From contig CM055320.2 in assembly GCA_029255685.2 (NCBI GenBank), positions 10,526,614-10,590,613 of the forward strand: a stretch of 64,000 nucleotides of DNA. The letters run 5' to 3'. Under the pieces are notes generated by a model. It worked only from the letters and a program-made list of their open reading frames with translations. It did not search any database and had not been told where the DNA came from. Positions 46,052-56,819 of this stretch are shown one piece after another (within the stretch, counting starts at the first letter, position 1; every line of letters starts with the position of its first letter). The stretch comes from Silene conica (taxonomy: Eukaryota > Streptophyta > Magnoliopsida > Caryophyllales > Caryophyllaceae). A program made the position numbers and the translations under genes.

Positions 46052-47321
46052 TGATGAGTCATAATTATATACATCTTTATGCCTTCCCTTATATACTTTT
46101 GTTACGGTTTTGTGCACTAATCCATGTCGTATATGCCGTTTTTGTCATAAATGCCGATACTCCCGCGTTTTGTTGTTTCTAATGTAGATGGATGCATTCC
46201 GGTGATTTATGGAGGATCATACGAGTATCACGGAGTCGGCAAGGCAAAGATATATAGGAAGATAAGCAAAAATCAAGGGAGATTGCCAAAAAGAAGTAGA
46301 GAAACGAAGAATTGTGCTGACAAAGTGGAGCACTCGATCGAGTGCCACCAACACTCGATCGAGTGCACTGGACACTCGGTCGAGTGCTTCTTCTGTCCGG
46401 ATTTTCATGAGTTTTAGCAAGTGTTTCCATAAATCGTTTAAATAGTTTTTAGCAAGTATTTCCATATTTTGTTTAGTAGTTTGTTATAAGTAGAGACTTC
46501 ATAACCTATTGTTAATTACGCTTTTTATTACTCTAAAAACCCTAATTATTACTAGTAGCTCTCTAGATTATTATTTAGCAATTGCCTTCGGATCTTGTTC
46601 TCCTATTTACGGTATTTAATCATAATCTCTACTTTGTTGTTCTTCAATTATTCTTGTTCTTAGTTTATTGTTTTATCAATTATGTTTTCAATCAATATTG
46701 TTGTAGTTAGATCCCAAGCCATGAGTAGCTAAATTATTTGTCTAGGGTGAAAAGGGATCTAGGTAATTAGAAAGGGGAATCAAACTTTAATGATGTTTAA
46801 TTGTTAAACTGCTTATTATTATTGTTCTATTGTTGTTTTAAACCTGATTAATTAATTACTGGCCAGGACTAGTTAATTAGTCTCGCAAATTAGTCTTAGA
46901 TCCGACCGTAGACTAAGACTAAGATAGGCCACAATAATTGAATAGACTGACCTAATTATAGCGACCGCATGTTAGGTTTAGATCTAAAGATTATATGAAT
47001 ACCGACCGGACATATGATCTTAAGTAATAATTTTGCCCAATTAAATTAGTTAAATCCCATTCCCCTGGATAATTGCCTATGTGAACTTGATCCCTAGATC
47101 TTTCCTAATACTTGTTTACATCTTTATTTACTTATTTTGCAATTAGTTCATTAGAAAACAAAAACAACTAAACAACCCAATTGTTACCATAAGACTTATT
47201 TACTTTAGCAAACAATTTATTACCGCCTCCCTGTGGATTCGATACCTTTCTTACCACTAGCTATTAGTTAGTAGTATCCTAAGGATTACTTTGATTTAGG
47301 GTGACGACTTTACCCTTATCA
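46052..47321 (+). repeat. 3' LTR of the Athila-like element
   Basis: 1270 bp, the same length as the 5' LTR. The only differences I found are two transitions near 46927 and 46935 (AAGATAAGCCACAAC versus AAGATAGGCCACAAT). Confidence 0.95.
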
Positions 47322-47606
47322 GACTTGCCTCCTAGTTTGGGCAAGGTTCATAGCGTTTTTCATGTTTCCCAGCTCCGTAAGTATTTTAGTGACCCGAGTC
47401 ATGTTTTGCCTAAAGAGATCGAGAACTTGGAGCCGAGTCTTGCTTTCGAGGAGCGTCCTGTGAAGATCCTAGACCGTCAGGATAGGAAGCTTAGGAGCAA
47501 GGTGGTGCCGCTAGTGAAGATCCTTTGGCGTTGTGGTGATGTTGAGGAGCAGACGTGGGAGACTGAGGCATCGATGCGTATCGCGCATCCTTCTCTTTTC
47601 GATTGA
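47322..47606 (+). pseudogene. Integrase C-terminus and chromodomain-like tail of the Tekay-like element
   Basis: Continuation of the pol frame broken at 34540. It contains GKVHSVFHVSQLRKY, the usual end of the integrase, then PVKILDRQDRKLRSK and LVKILWRCG...EEQTWETE, the chromodomain pattern of Tekay-type chromoviruses, thought to guide integration into heterochromatin. It ends at a TGA at 47604-47606. Confidence 0.9.
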
Positions 47607-47671
47607 GGTATAGTATATAGATTTATATCCGTTCGAGTTTCGAGGACGAAACTTTTTGAAGTTGGGGTGAT

Positions 47672-50560
47672 TGTAACATCCCGTATTTTCGTAAAATCTA
47701 ATTTAAGCGTTTTTAATTATTTTAAGTAATAAAATAATAATTTAGTAATTTATTTCGAAAGACTTTAATTTAATAAGTAAGATCCGTCTTAAGAACCTCC
47801 AGTCCTTAAGACGAATACAAACTTGGCATTGTTTAAAGATCCGACTTAAATAACCGTTCTTATAATCCGACCCGTTCTTTTAATACGGAAAGGACACCAC
47901 TTGTGTACCCTACTTAAATAAGATGTCGACATAATCATCCTCAACATTTCATTTTCACAGCAAACACCATTTCTCCTAAAACCTCCATAAACCTTTCCTT
48001 CTTTTGTGAAATTCTCCATCATCCGTTCTTCAAATCGCGAAAGTAAGTACGTTTTCGGAATCCTCGTTCGATTTCCTAGTCATCCGTCACTTTCGTTTTT
48101 CATTTCGTCGACTTTGAAAAACGGGCTGTTTTCTCTTAATTCCGTTTTAAGGGCTTAAAATCCGTTTCTATGCTTGTAGGTGTTGGCTTGGAGGATCCAG
48201 AGACCGATAGCTACGTTGTTGAAGACGATCTTTAGCCGGATTAGCTTGAGAGGTGACGATAATGAGAAACTCGGCCTTTATGTGTATATTAGCATGCTTA
48301 TTGTGATTCTTGTGTTGGTTTCTGTTTTTGTTGTTATATATTGATCAAAGGACTTAGTAACATGTTTAGGATGATGTTGTTGTGAAGAATTTATGCTTAA
48401 ACTTGTTGTTGTGTATGCTTAAGTATATTTTCAGTTTTTCTCATTTTGCGACGGATACTCGATATATTCATTTGAGGATTGTTATGGGACTTACTTGCTG
48501 ATAGATTAGTAGTTTTTGATGTTTGATATTGTTGGGTAGTTATCTTGTGTAGCAAATTTGAAGGTTGTAGGTCGTTTAGTGAAGTTTTCCATATGTTGTG
48601 AATTGCGAAAATGTGTTACAGGCTCTCTGAGCCGGTCGACCGGCTGGGAGAGCAACTTGGGTATTTTTGCGAGATTTTTTTTAGAATCAGGCCTTGGGAC
48701 TGCCAGCCGGCCGACCGGCTGGTGGTCATTTTCCTTGTATAGTGCGTTCTTGCGTAAACCATAGCTAGATGGGAGCCCAGCCGGCAGACCGGCCGCCTGC
48801 CAGCCGGCTGGGAGTGCATATGGGGATGGATACGAATTTTAGTAAAAGCTAGGGAATGGGGTTCCCAGCCGGCCGACCGGCTGCCTGCCGACCGGCTGGG
48901 AGTCCTTCTTGGTGTTCTCGGTTTTTTAAAAGAGGTGTAGGCTGAGGGATCACCAGCCGGCCGACCGGCTGCCTGCCGACCGGCTGGGGACCCCTGTAAG
49001 CCATGTTGGGTTTTGAAATTTAATCGTTAACTTTCAAACGGTTGATCGGTTTTGGTTGAAACTCGTTTTGTATACCTGTGACATGTATTTGAGGTCCCGG
49101 TGTACGGGCAACATTTTATTGGGTTCGGGGATGGAGTAAGGATAGAGACCCCCCGGTCGGGTAACCGAAAGGGAAACCGGCTCTCCCTCAACTTAGTTCC
49201 CGGGGTCAGTTAAGTGTTGATTAGAAGTTAAGAAAAGTAGAACTATAGGTTAGTTCATAGACTTTGGTTGATATTGTATTGATGCGTATTAAGTTATGCC
49301 TTAAGCTGGCCTCTGAACTTAATACGTGAGTTGTTTGTCATATATGGGGATATGCCTTAAGTTGGCCTCTGAGCCCTATATGTGTATGTTTGTCGTGTCT
49401 GGAACATGCCTTAAGCTGGCCTCTGAGTTCAGACATGTGTGATAGTGATCGCGTCAGAACATGCCTTAAGTTGGCCTCTGAGTCTGACGAGTAGAGCAGC
49501 TGCACAACGGGGTAGCTAAGGAACTGACACCTTGCCCGGGGTGCAGATGTTTGGTGCTAGAACATGCCTTAAGCTGGCCTCTGAGTTTAGTACCTTGTGA
49601 TGTGGTGAAGGGACATGCCTTAAGCTGGCCTCTGAGTCCTTTACTTTTGGATGCTAGTCTATGCCTTAAGTTGGCCGCTGAGTCTAGTGTCTTGCTGATT
49701 GGCAGGTTCATGCCTTAAGTTGGCCTCTGAGTCCTTGCTTGCTGATGTTTGGTGTTTAGGTTATGTCTTAAGTTGACCGCTGAACCTTTTCACTTGCTGA
49801 ACGTTTTGGTATTAGGTTATGTCTTAAGTTGACCGCTGAACCTTTTACTTGCTGAATTTATCTGCTTGCCTTGAGTGGGTACGTGTCAGATATAGATATC
49901 GATAGTGATGAGTAAATGTATATCTGTTGAGTTATGGTTTGATCATCCAAGGCATTGGGTGACTCTTAGTTCGGTTTCATAAATAGTTGGATTGAAAGAC
50001 CCCCCGACTGGGTAACTAGTAGGGAAACCGGCTCTCCTTCCTATTTGTTTATGAAGTTGGTTGAGAGCCGTGCACAGTAATTGCATGTTAGTAAGAGATC
50101 AGATGATGAGATGTTTATGCTTCACATGTTGTTATATGTTGGAGTATTCTGTATTGTTTTATATGTTACGTGTTGTCACAAAAGGTGGCTAGGAGAACTC
50201 TAGTCACTCCCCACTGATTGTGGCGTACATGTTTTCATGTATGTAGGTACATGCAGGTTTGGAGATCGGGGTTCACGAGAGCTAGCGAGCGATGATCCGT
50301 TCATCATGACTTACGTTATGTCGTTTAGCTGGACTCGTAGTTTGTTACATTCGTTTTGGTGCCTGTAGGGATGTTCCATCCCAGGCTGTGTATATATTTC
50401 ATTTCAGTACTTAGAACTGTTACTTATCTATTTGGTTTCAGTTTCAGTTTACGTTTCAGTCTAAGACTTGTCGCATGTTTTATCTTTAAAAAGTTTTAAT
50501 TCCGCTGCAATTTTGGTACTTTTATGTGTTTATATTTCCGCTTTCTCGAGGGGTTTTACA
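47672..50560 (+). repeat. 3' LTR of the Tekay-like element (2889 bp)
   Basis: About 30 bp shorter than the 5' LTR, mainly from two deletions inside GC palindromes near 48635 and 48710. Otherwise about a dozen base changes. It carries the same hairpin arrays at about 48630-48990 and 49292-49860. Confidence 0.92.
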
Positions 50561-50565
50561 TACCA

Positions 50566-50993
50566 TAAGAACATTCCAAACACCAACATACTATGATCAC
50601 GCTACTCTAACCATTGTTCACAATTACATCTCTAAACTCTTAGAAATTCAATTCCATCATCCAGATTGATCCACATTTCATATTACACACATCTTTTCAT
50701 CTGACATCATTAATCACAACTCAAATATTACTTACCTCATTCTTCTCCTGCAAGAACGTTAGTACAAGATGACTAGGTCACTATAGAATCTACCCCACTC
50801 TTCAATTACTCTCATTGGGTTCCCGAGACAGAACCAAAGGGCCCAGGTCTGGTGTGAGGGGGCCCCTAACTCATCCTGTTCCTTTTTGGGGCTCCTATCA
50901 GTTTCATCTCGGGGTTCATTTTATTTGACTCTTCCTACGTTCATTATTATTCATTTGGTTTAGGCCTGAGGATCGTTCGCTCTGATACCACTT
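50566..50993 (-). other. 5' leader and primer-binding site of the second-level element
   Basis: On the minus strand TGGTATCAGAGC (50979-50990) follows the LTR after three bases. The remaining leader has no open frame of note and runs into the TACCA duplication at 50561-50565. Confidence 0.85.
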
Positions 50994-53355
50994 TGTAACA
51001 CCCCCATTTATTTAAGAGCCTTTAGCAAGACATTCCCAAATAAATAGAGCTGTTACCATCTCGGAATGTCCGAGGTAGTGAATAACAAAGTAAAACAAAC
51101 CAAAGTATTTTATATAAAATTGATTAAATTTAAACTTCGATGTTACAAGGCTACACAGCAGAAACTAAAGTACAACTGATAACCACTAAGTATGTGATCT
51201 ACATCTAAGTCGGTCCATCCGAGTGCTCACGCCATCCCATGCTCCCACAGCACCATCTTTCCTGTCAAAAACTGCTCCCCATTACGGATCATCACAGGTG
51301 TCACACGAATACACAGGGTCAACCACGAGGTTGAGTAGAAAGATAAATAAGACAACAATATAATATACTCCGCACCGATCCAACGCCAAATAAACTCCGC
51401 ACCGATCCAACACCAAATAAACTCCGCACCGATCACAAGACCCATTACCTCCACACCAATCACAAGACCCAATATACTCTACACCAGTCACAAGACCCAA
51501 TATACTCCACACCAATCACAAGACCCAATATACTCCACACCAGTCACAAGACCCAATATACTCCGCTCCATATCACAAGACCCATTATTCGTCACATCGT
51601 ATCGTGTCACAGAATTATTCAATCAAATAAAGCAATATATCATTCATTCAATATAATAAGATGAACATTATTAACAACGATTAACAATCAAATAACTCAT
51701 CAACAGGCATACGGTATTCCCCTACCTCGAATAGCAGAAATGCAGATAAGTCCAAAGCTCGCTAGAACTGTTCCACGCGGAAACTGCTACCTAAACACGT
51801 ATTTGTAACGAATCAATAAACTTCCCGAACCCCATAACAAACCACACTTGCTATAAATAGAAACCTTCCATATGTGAAAAGTTTCCAAAAATAGAAACTT
51901 TCCAAATATATAAACTTTCCTAATATAGAAATAGAAACTCCCACGACTTAAGTAATTTCCCGACTCGCATATTTAATTAATACGATTAAGACCAACACAA
52001 ATAAAAGATAAATATTAAGACCATCTTAATAATACTTTTAACTATACTAATAATAAGCATCATTATAAAAAATAATACTAATGATAAAAATAATAATAAT
52101 AATAAAAACAATAAGCAATACTAATATTAATAATGTAATAATAATAATAATATAATAATAATAAATATAATAACCATAATAAAACAACCAAACATCCCAC
52201 AACCCCCATAAACCCGCGACACCAAAGAACCCGGACACTCACTACCACACCTCACCGCCGACGACTCCCACAACTCCCTCACCCTCCTCAACACGTCCCA
52301 CCACCAATACCCGGCAGCCGTCCAACACTGCTGGCGCATCAGACCGAGCCACAACCAGGCCTCCTGTCCCATACAAACACCACACACGAAAACAACCACC
52401 TAACCCCTGCAGCCACCACAGACGTCCCTGCCACCACCCATGAACACCACCGTCACCACCCTTACCTGTGACTGTCTACACGCATAAACCCGACGCATAA
52501 ACCGACAGTCTACACGCGTAACCCGACGCCAACCGCTGGCAACCCTAACACCACCCTCTTAACCTCCGACGACCAATGTGGTGTCACCGTGTCGACCTCC
52601 CCCGAGTCAACGGTGACACCACTCATACCCATAACCCGAGAACATACCTATACACGTCCTAACCCTACTGCCGACAAACACCGACGACTAACACATCAAA
52701 TGTGAGACCGAAAAACACGAGGGACTTACCTTAAACCTCGCCGGAGATGCGCCCTGAACCGCCCCTAAGCACTGTCGCCGCCGCCTACCACTCTCTCTGA
52801 CTGTTGTCGCAAGGATGAGGGAATGGGGTTGCAAAAACTCTTTTTGGGTTTAGATGGGTAGCGTATATGTACGGGAATAGGGTTTGTAGTATTTTGTAGT
52901 AGTTTGGGTTGGTTGTTTGTATAGACTTGGGTAGGTTGAAACAAAAGTGGGACTTGGCCCATTTACCCATATAATCCTTCATTTTAATTACTACAAACCA
53001 ACCCCAAAGCGATGCATAAATATAACACGTAACATTATTACTTGCTTAGTCGATATACTTACGATAACGATTAGTATAATACGACAAAAATAAAAATAAA
53101 ACTTATAATATTAAGGCTCGGGTTAACTTATAATATTAAGGCTCGGGTTAACTTATAATATCAAAGCCCGAGTCTTAAAAAAATGTGAGGCCTTACATAT
53201 TCGATAAAATAATTATCGAATACAAATGTTCAAATACGATTAAAAAGTCAATATGACCATAAATGTCATTCTAAAATACGAGGTAAACATCATTCAAATA
53301 TTATCAGCACGTGACTATATAAATAAATATTGTAATCAAAATATGAGGTATTACA
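50994..53355 (-). repeat. 5' LTR of the second-level element (2362 bp)
   Basis: Starts TGTAACACCCCC and ends GAGGTATTACA on the plus strand. It is about 25 bp shorter than the other copy owing to small indels near 52490 and 52875. Confidence 0.9.
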
Positions 53356-54609
53356 GCATCACAAAAAGCGTGTAATGTCATGGGAGAGTTGGAATGTAAT
53401 TGAAGGCCAAGATCAGTAGTACCACAAAGATACCGTAATAAACGTTTAAGTGCGGACCAGTGACTCTCTTTCGGGGCATGTAGGTATTGGGCTAGTTTGT
53501 TAACAGGAAAGGCAATGTCGGGTCGAGTGAGAACAAGGTATTGGAGTGAGCCAATGATGGCCCGGTAGTCTGAATGGTTGGGTATGGTAGGTCCGATAGA
53601 GGCTGTAAGAGGTGGGTATGGGTGCAGTGGGGTGGGGATTGGTTTACTGTCAGCGAAGTGGTAACGGGAAAGTAGGTCATTTACGTATTTTGTTTGGGTG
53701 AGAAGCAGGCCGTGGGGATTGGGAGTGACCTCAATGCCAAGGAAGTACGGTGGTGGTCCAAGATCTTTCAAGGAGAAGCGTTTTGAATGTGAGTGAGGAA
53801 GGCCGTGAGATGTGTTGTTGAGGAATCAATGACGATTATATCGTCGACATAGACTAGGAGAAAAAAAAAGAATGAGTGGATTTTGAAAGATAGAAAAGTG
53901 AAGGATCAGAGATGGAATTTGTAAAACCATAAGAGACAAGGTAGTTGCGGAGCTCGTTGTACCAAGCACGGGGTGCTTGTTTGAGTCCGTAGATGGCCTT
54001 TTGGCGTTTGCACACATGAGATGGGAATGAGGGGCTAATGAAACCAGGAGGTTGGGACATGTAAACGGTTTCCGATAAGGAGCCTTGAAGGAACGCATTG
54101 TTTACATCAAGGTGGCGAAGGGGCCAAGAGTGAGCAAGTGCGAGAGAGAAGATGAGACGAACAGTGGCTAGCTTGACAACAGGGTTGTAGGTGGAGGTAT
54201 AATCAAGGCCCGGTCGTTGATGAAAACCCTTCGCTACAAGCCGGGCTTTGTATTTGTCGATGGTGTTATCGGGTTTGTATTTGATCTGAAATACCCATTT
54301 GTAGCCTATGGTGTTGAAGTTTGGTTGAGAGGGGATGAGATACCAAGTGAGGTTTTTTGTAAGGGCTGTGTATTCATCCTCCATGACCACACGCCAGTGT
54401 GGGTCAAGGAGTGCTTGTTTTACGGTAGTGGGAAGATTTTGAGAGGGAGTATTGAGAGTGGCAGTTTTGGCAACTTTAGCATACTTTGGATTTGGTTTGG
54501 TGATATTGTTTGTGAGGCGAGTAACAATGGAACAAGTTGGGGGAGGTATAGGCAGAGGGGAGGGCACGATTTCAGTGGGGGAAGGGAGTTGCTGTTGGGA
54601 AGTTGACAC
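53356..54609 (-). pseudogene. Copia reverse transcriptase and start of RNase H
   Basis: From 54609 down: the RT fingers (VMEDEYTALTKNLTW, YKWVFQIKYKPD), KARLVAKGFHQRPGLDY, the HLDVNNAFLQG block and AIYGLKQAPRAWY, then YVDD coded near 53835-53850. The frame shifts between about 53855 and 53770, at a run of T/A, before resuming at LKDLGPPPYFLGIEV. It ends at the conserved CDA, whose DWAGD continuation is at 21671. Confidence 0.9.
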
Positions 54610-55640
54610 AGGGGGAGTGGGAGTGGATTCTGCTGGGTTCGGTTGCGGGACAGAAGGTTCAGCAGGTGTTTGCTGAACAGAGGTTGTAGGGGTCTGTTGG
54701 GCAGATGTAGGGGGCTGCTGGAAAGAGTCGAGGGGCTGCTAGACAGAAAATGCAGGCTGTTGTATAACAGTGAGAGAGAGCTGACACCATTGAGAGGGAG
54801 AGAGGAGTGCAACAGAGTCAGAGGAGGTAAGATAGTGGTAAAGAAATGTATGTTCAACAAATTGAACATGACGGGAGGTATAGAGTCGATTATTGGTAGG
54901 ATCAAGACAATGGTAAGCACTTTGGGAGGAGGAATAACCCACAAAAACGCATGGAATAAAGCGGGGATCAAGTTTGTGAGATGTGTAGGGACGAAGCCAA
55001 GGATAGCATAAGCATCAAAAGCTCCGTAACTTGGTATAATTAGGCTGAGTTTAAAATAATTTGAAATAAGGGGATGTACTTTGGAGAGTGGGAGTGGGCA
55101 TTCGGTTAATTAGATAGACACCAGTAGTGAAGGCGTGAGGCCAATGGGTTGTTGGTAGGTGACCATGAGATAAGAGAGCAAGTCTGGTTTCTACAATATG
55201 GCGATGTCTTCGTTCAGCATAACCATTGTGTTCGGGGGTGTGAGGAGGGGAAGTAAGATGTCCCATGCCATGGGTGCCAAGAGTGGAGGTAAGAGCGAGA
55301 TATTCACCACCATTGTCCAAGTAAAGCTGTAAAACAGGTCGATTGAAATGTTTTTCAATAAGAGCTTTAAAACGGATAAATGTAGCATGAGTATCAGATT
55401 TGCGTTTTAGAGGATATAACCATATGTATTTAGTGTAGTGATCAATAAATATGACATAGTACTTAAAAGAATCATAAGATAAAACGGGGGATGTCCATAC
55501 ATCCGAAAAAATGAGTTGTAAAGGAGCAGTAGTGTTTAATGTAGAAACAGAAAAAGGGAGCTTATGGCTCTTATTTGTAGCACACGCAACACATGAGTTC
55601 AGAGGAAAGTCTTTGAAAACAAAATTAGCTAAATTACTGA
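54610..55640 (-). pseudogene. Copia integrase and linker
   Basis: On the minus strand from about 55620 a CxxC zinc-binding end is followed by a core with DVW, DNGGEY (near 55310) and TPEHNGYAERRHRHIV, matching the D, D and E positions of Copia integrase. A frame change occurs near 55330-55350, and the Pro/Ser-rich linker at 54610-54980 contains a stop. Not functional. Confidence 0.8.
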
Positions 55641-56819
55641 GAGTATGGAGTACTTTTGAAGAAGGGTGACCAAGACGATGATGCCAAATAGCAAGAAGAG
55701 TTGATGAACTGATGAAGGCTTGAGGTAAACAAGGAGACCATTCAAATAGACCGTTCCGCTTGGTGGCTTGAAGAAGGAGTGTCCCGGTTTTGATATCCTT
55801 GATAAGACAGGAAGAGGGTGAGAAAATTGCTACTGCATTATTATCATAGCAAAGTTTGGGAACGGAAATAATGTTACGAAATATAGTAGGAACATGGAGA
55901 ACATCATAGAAACGTAAGGAGGTAGCAGAGAGAGAGAGAGAGAGAGTAAGAAAAAGAACCTATATTAGCGATAGGCAGAGACGAGCCGTCTCCTATGATA
56001 AGATCATCGACACCATCGTACGGGTTGTGAAGGGCAAGGTTATTGAGGTCGTTGGTGATATGATGAGTGGCTTCACTATCGAGTAAGTAGGTTTGTGGGT
56101 CAGAGGGGGTAGCAGCAGTCGTAGTGTGGGCTTGGGGCTGGTTGTTGGAGCGAGGCATGGGAGGAAATTGAATGTTGAGGAAGCGTCGTTTAAAGTCACA
56201 ACACTTTTCGACATAATGGCATGTTTTATGACACCATTGGCAGCGCCCCTTAAAGACGACATGGGCAGTGTTGGTGTTGGATTGATTGGTGGTTGGGGTC
56301 GTGGTAGGACGAGGGAGGAGGTCAGTCATGCTGTGAGAGGGGGGAGGGCGACGGTAATTCTGAGCGTAGTGGACAGAGGCTGGGAGGGAGGTGGCAGTAG
56401 GTTCAGGTTTGCAGGTTATGTCGTGGTGAAGCAGTTTTTCGTAAAAAGCATTAAAAGAAATAAGAGAGTCACGGATGTACCGCGTCAATTATTACGGGTT
56501 TATACTTTGCATAATCGAGACCATCGATTACCTGTCCAATGATGTCCTCGACATCCATTGGCTTACCTAGGTGAGCGAGTTCATTCGTACATGTACGAAT
56601 TGCTTGCATATAGTCGGTGGCAGATTGATCGCCTTTCTTGATGGATTTGAGACGGTCCTTGACTTGAAGGATATGGCTACGAGAAGGGTTCCCATATGTG
56701 TTACGGAGTGTGGTCCATACGGCATGTGACGTTTTGTCCTCGAGAAGAAGGGGAGTGATAGAGGGATCAATAGTACCGAGAATGGCACCCTTTATAATCT
56801 TTCGGTTCTTCGCATTCAA
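55641..56819 (-). pseudogene. Copia gag and protease, 5'-truncated
   Basis: Gag reads from 56819 (AILGTIDPSITPLL, VWTTLRNTYGNPSRSHILQVKDRL, TDYMQAI), shifts frame near 56475, and has the CCHC knuckle CQWCHKTCHYVEKC near 56210-56250. The protease active site reads DSEA near 56075, where the family has DSGA, so the glycine is lost. The N-terminus of gag is missing at the 56819/56820 junction. Confidence 0.85.

Larger units (their letters stand above)
34541..47321 (+). mobile_element. Innermost Athila-like Gypsy retrotransposon, apparently intact
   Basis: The two 1270-bp LTRs (34541-35810 and 46052-47321) differ at two positions by eye. The duplication GACTT is at 34536-34540 and 47322-47326. 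The primer site TGGCGCCGTTGCCGGGGA (tRNA-Asp type, usual for Athila/Tat) is at 35815-35832 and the polypurine tract TTTGGGGGAGT at 46041-46051. It carries an uninterrupted 1907-codon gag-pol frame and a separate 550-codon downstream frame, the Athila layout. All catalytic motifs I can see are present. It is the youngest element in the nest and the best candidate for recent activity. Confidence 0.95.
27300..50560 (+). mobile_element. Third-level Tekay-like chromovirus (Gypsy), split by an Athila-like element
   Basis: The LTRs are 27300-30218 and 47672-50560, with the 5-bp duplication TACCA at 27295-27299 and 50561-50565. The primer-binding site TGGTATCAGAGC lies at 30221-30232 and the polypurine tract GTTGGGGTGAT just before 47672. 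Gag, protease, reverse transcriptase, RNase H and integrase lie at 30385-34540; the integrase C-terminus with a chromodomain-like tail is at 47322-47606. Domain order and tail place it in the Tekay/Del group. It is inactive: a frameshift in gag, a stop before the RT, and a changed catalytic residue in the integrase. LTRs differ at about a dozen positions, plus deletions inside palindromes. Confidence 0.92.
21677..53355 (-). mobile_element. Second-level LTR element with 2.4-kb LTRs and no coding region
   Basis: The LTRs are 21677-24063 and 50994-53355, with target duplication GCATC on both sides. The orientation is minus: the primer-binding site is at 50979-50990 and the polypurine tract at 24064-24076. 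The internal region (24064-27294 plus 50566-50993, about 3.7 kb after removing the third-level insertion) has no gag or pol motif in any frame, so the element is non-autonomous, like a LARD. The tRNA-Met-type primer site and the LTR style fit a Gypsy relative. The LTRs differ at roughly 18 positions plus a few indels by eye. Confidence 0.85.
20991..56819 (-). mobile_element. Outer Copia retrotransposon, 5'-truncated and split by a 31.7-kb nest
   Basis: Copia coding reads on the minus strand from 56819 to 53356 (gag, protease, integrase, reverse transcriptase). It resumes at 21671 (RNase H) after the nested insertion, whose 5-bp duplication GCATC is at 21672-21676 and 53356-53360. The codons on both sides join within the conserved CDADWAGD motif, which proves the split. 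The 3' LTR candidate is 20991-21206. The 5' LTR and start of gag are missing: the element ends abruptly at about 56819 against an Athila-like LTR. Frameshifts, stops and a damaged protease make it dead. Confidence 0.9.
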
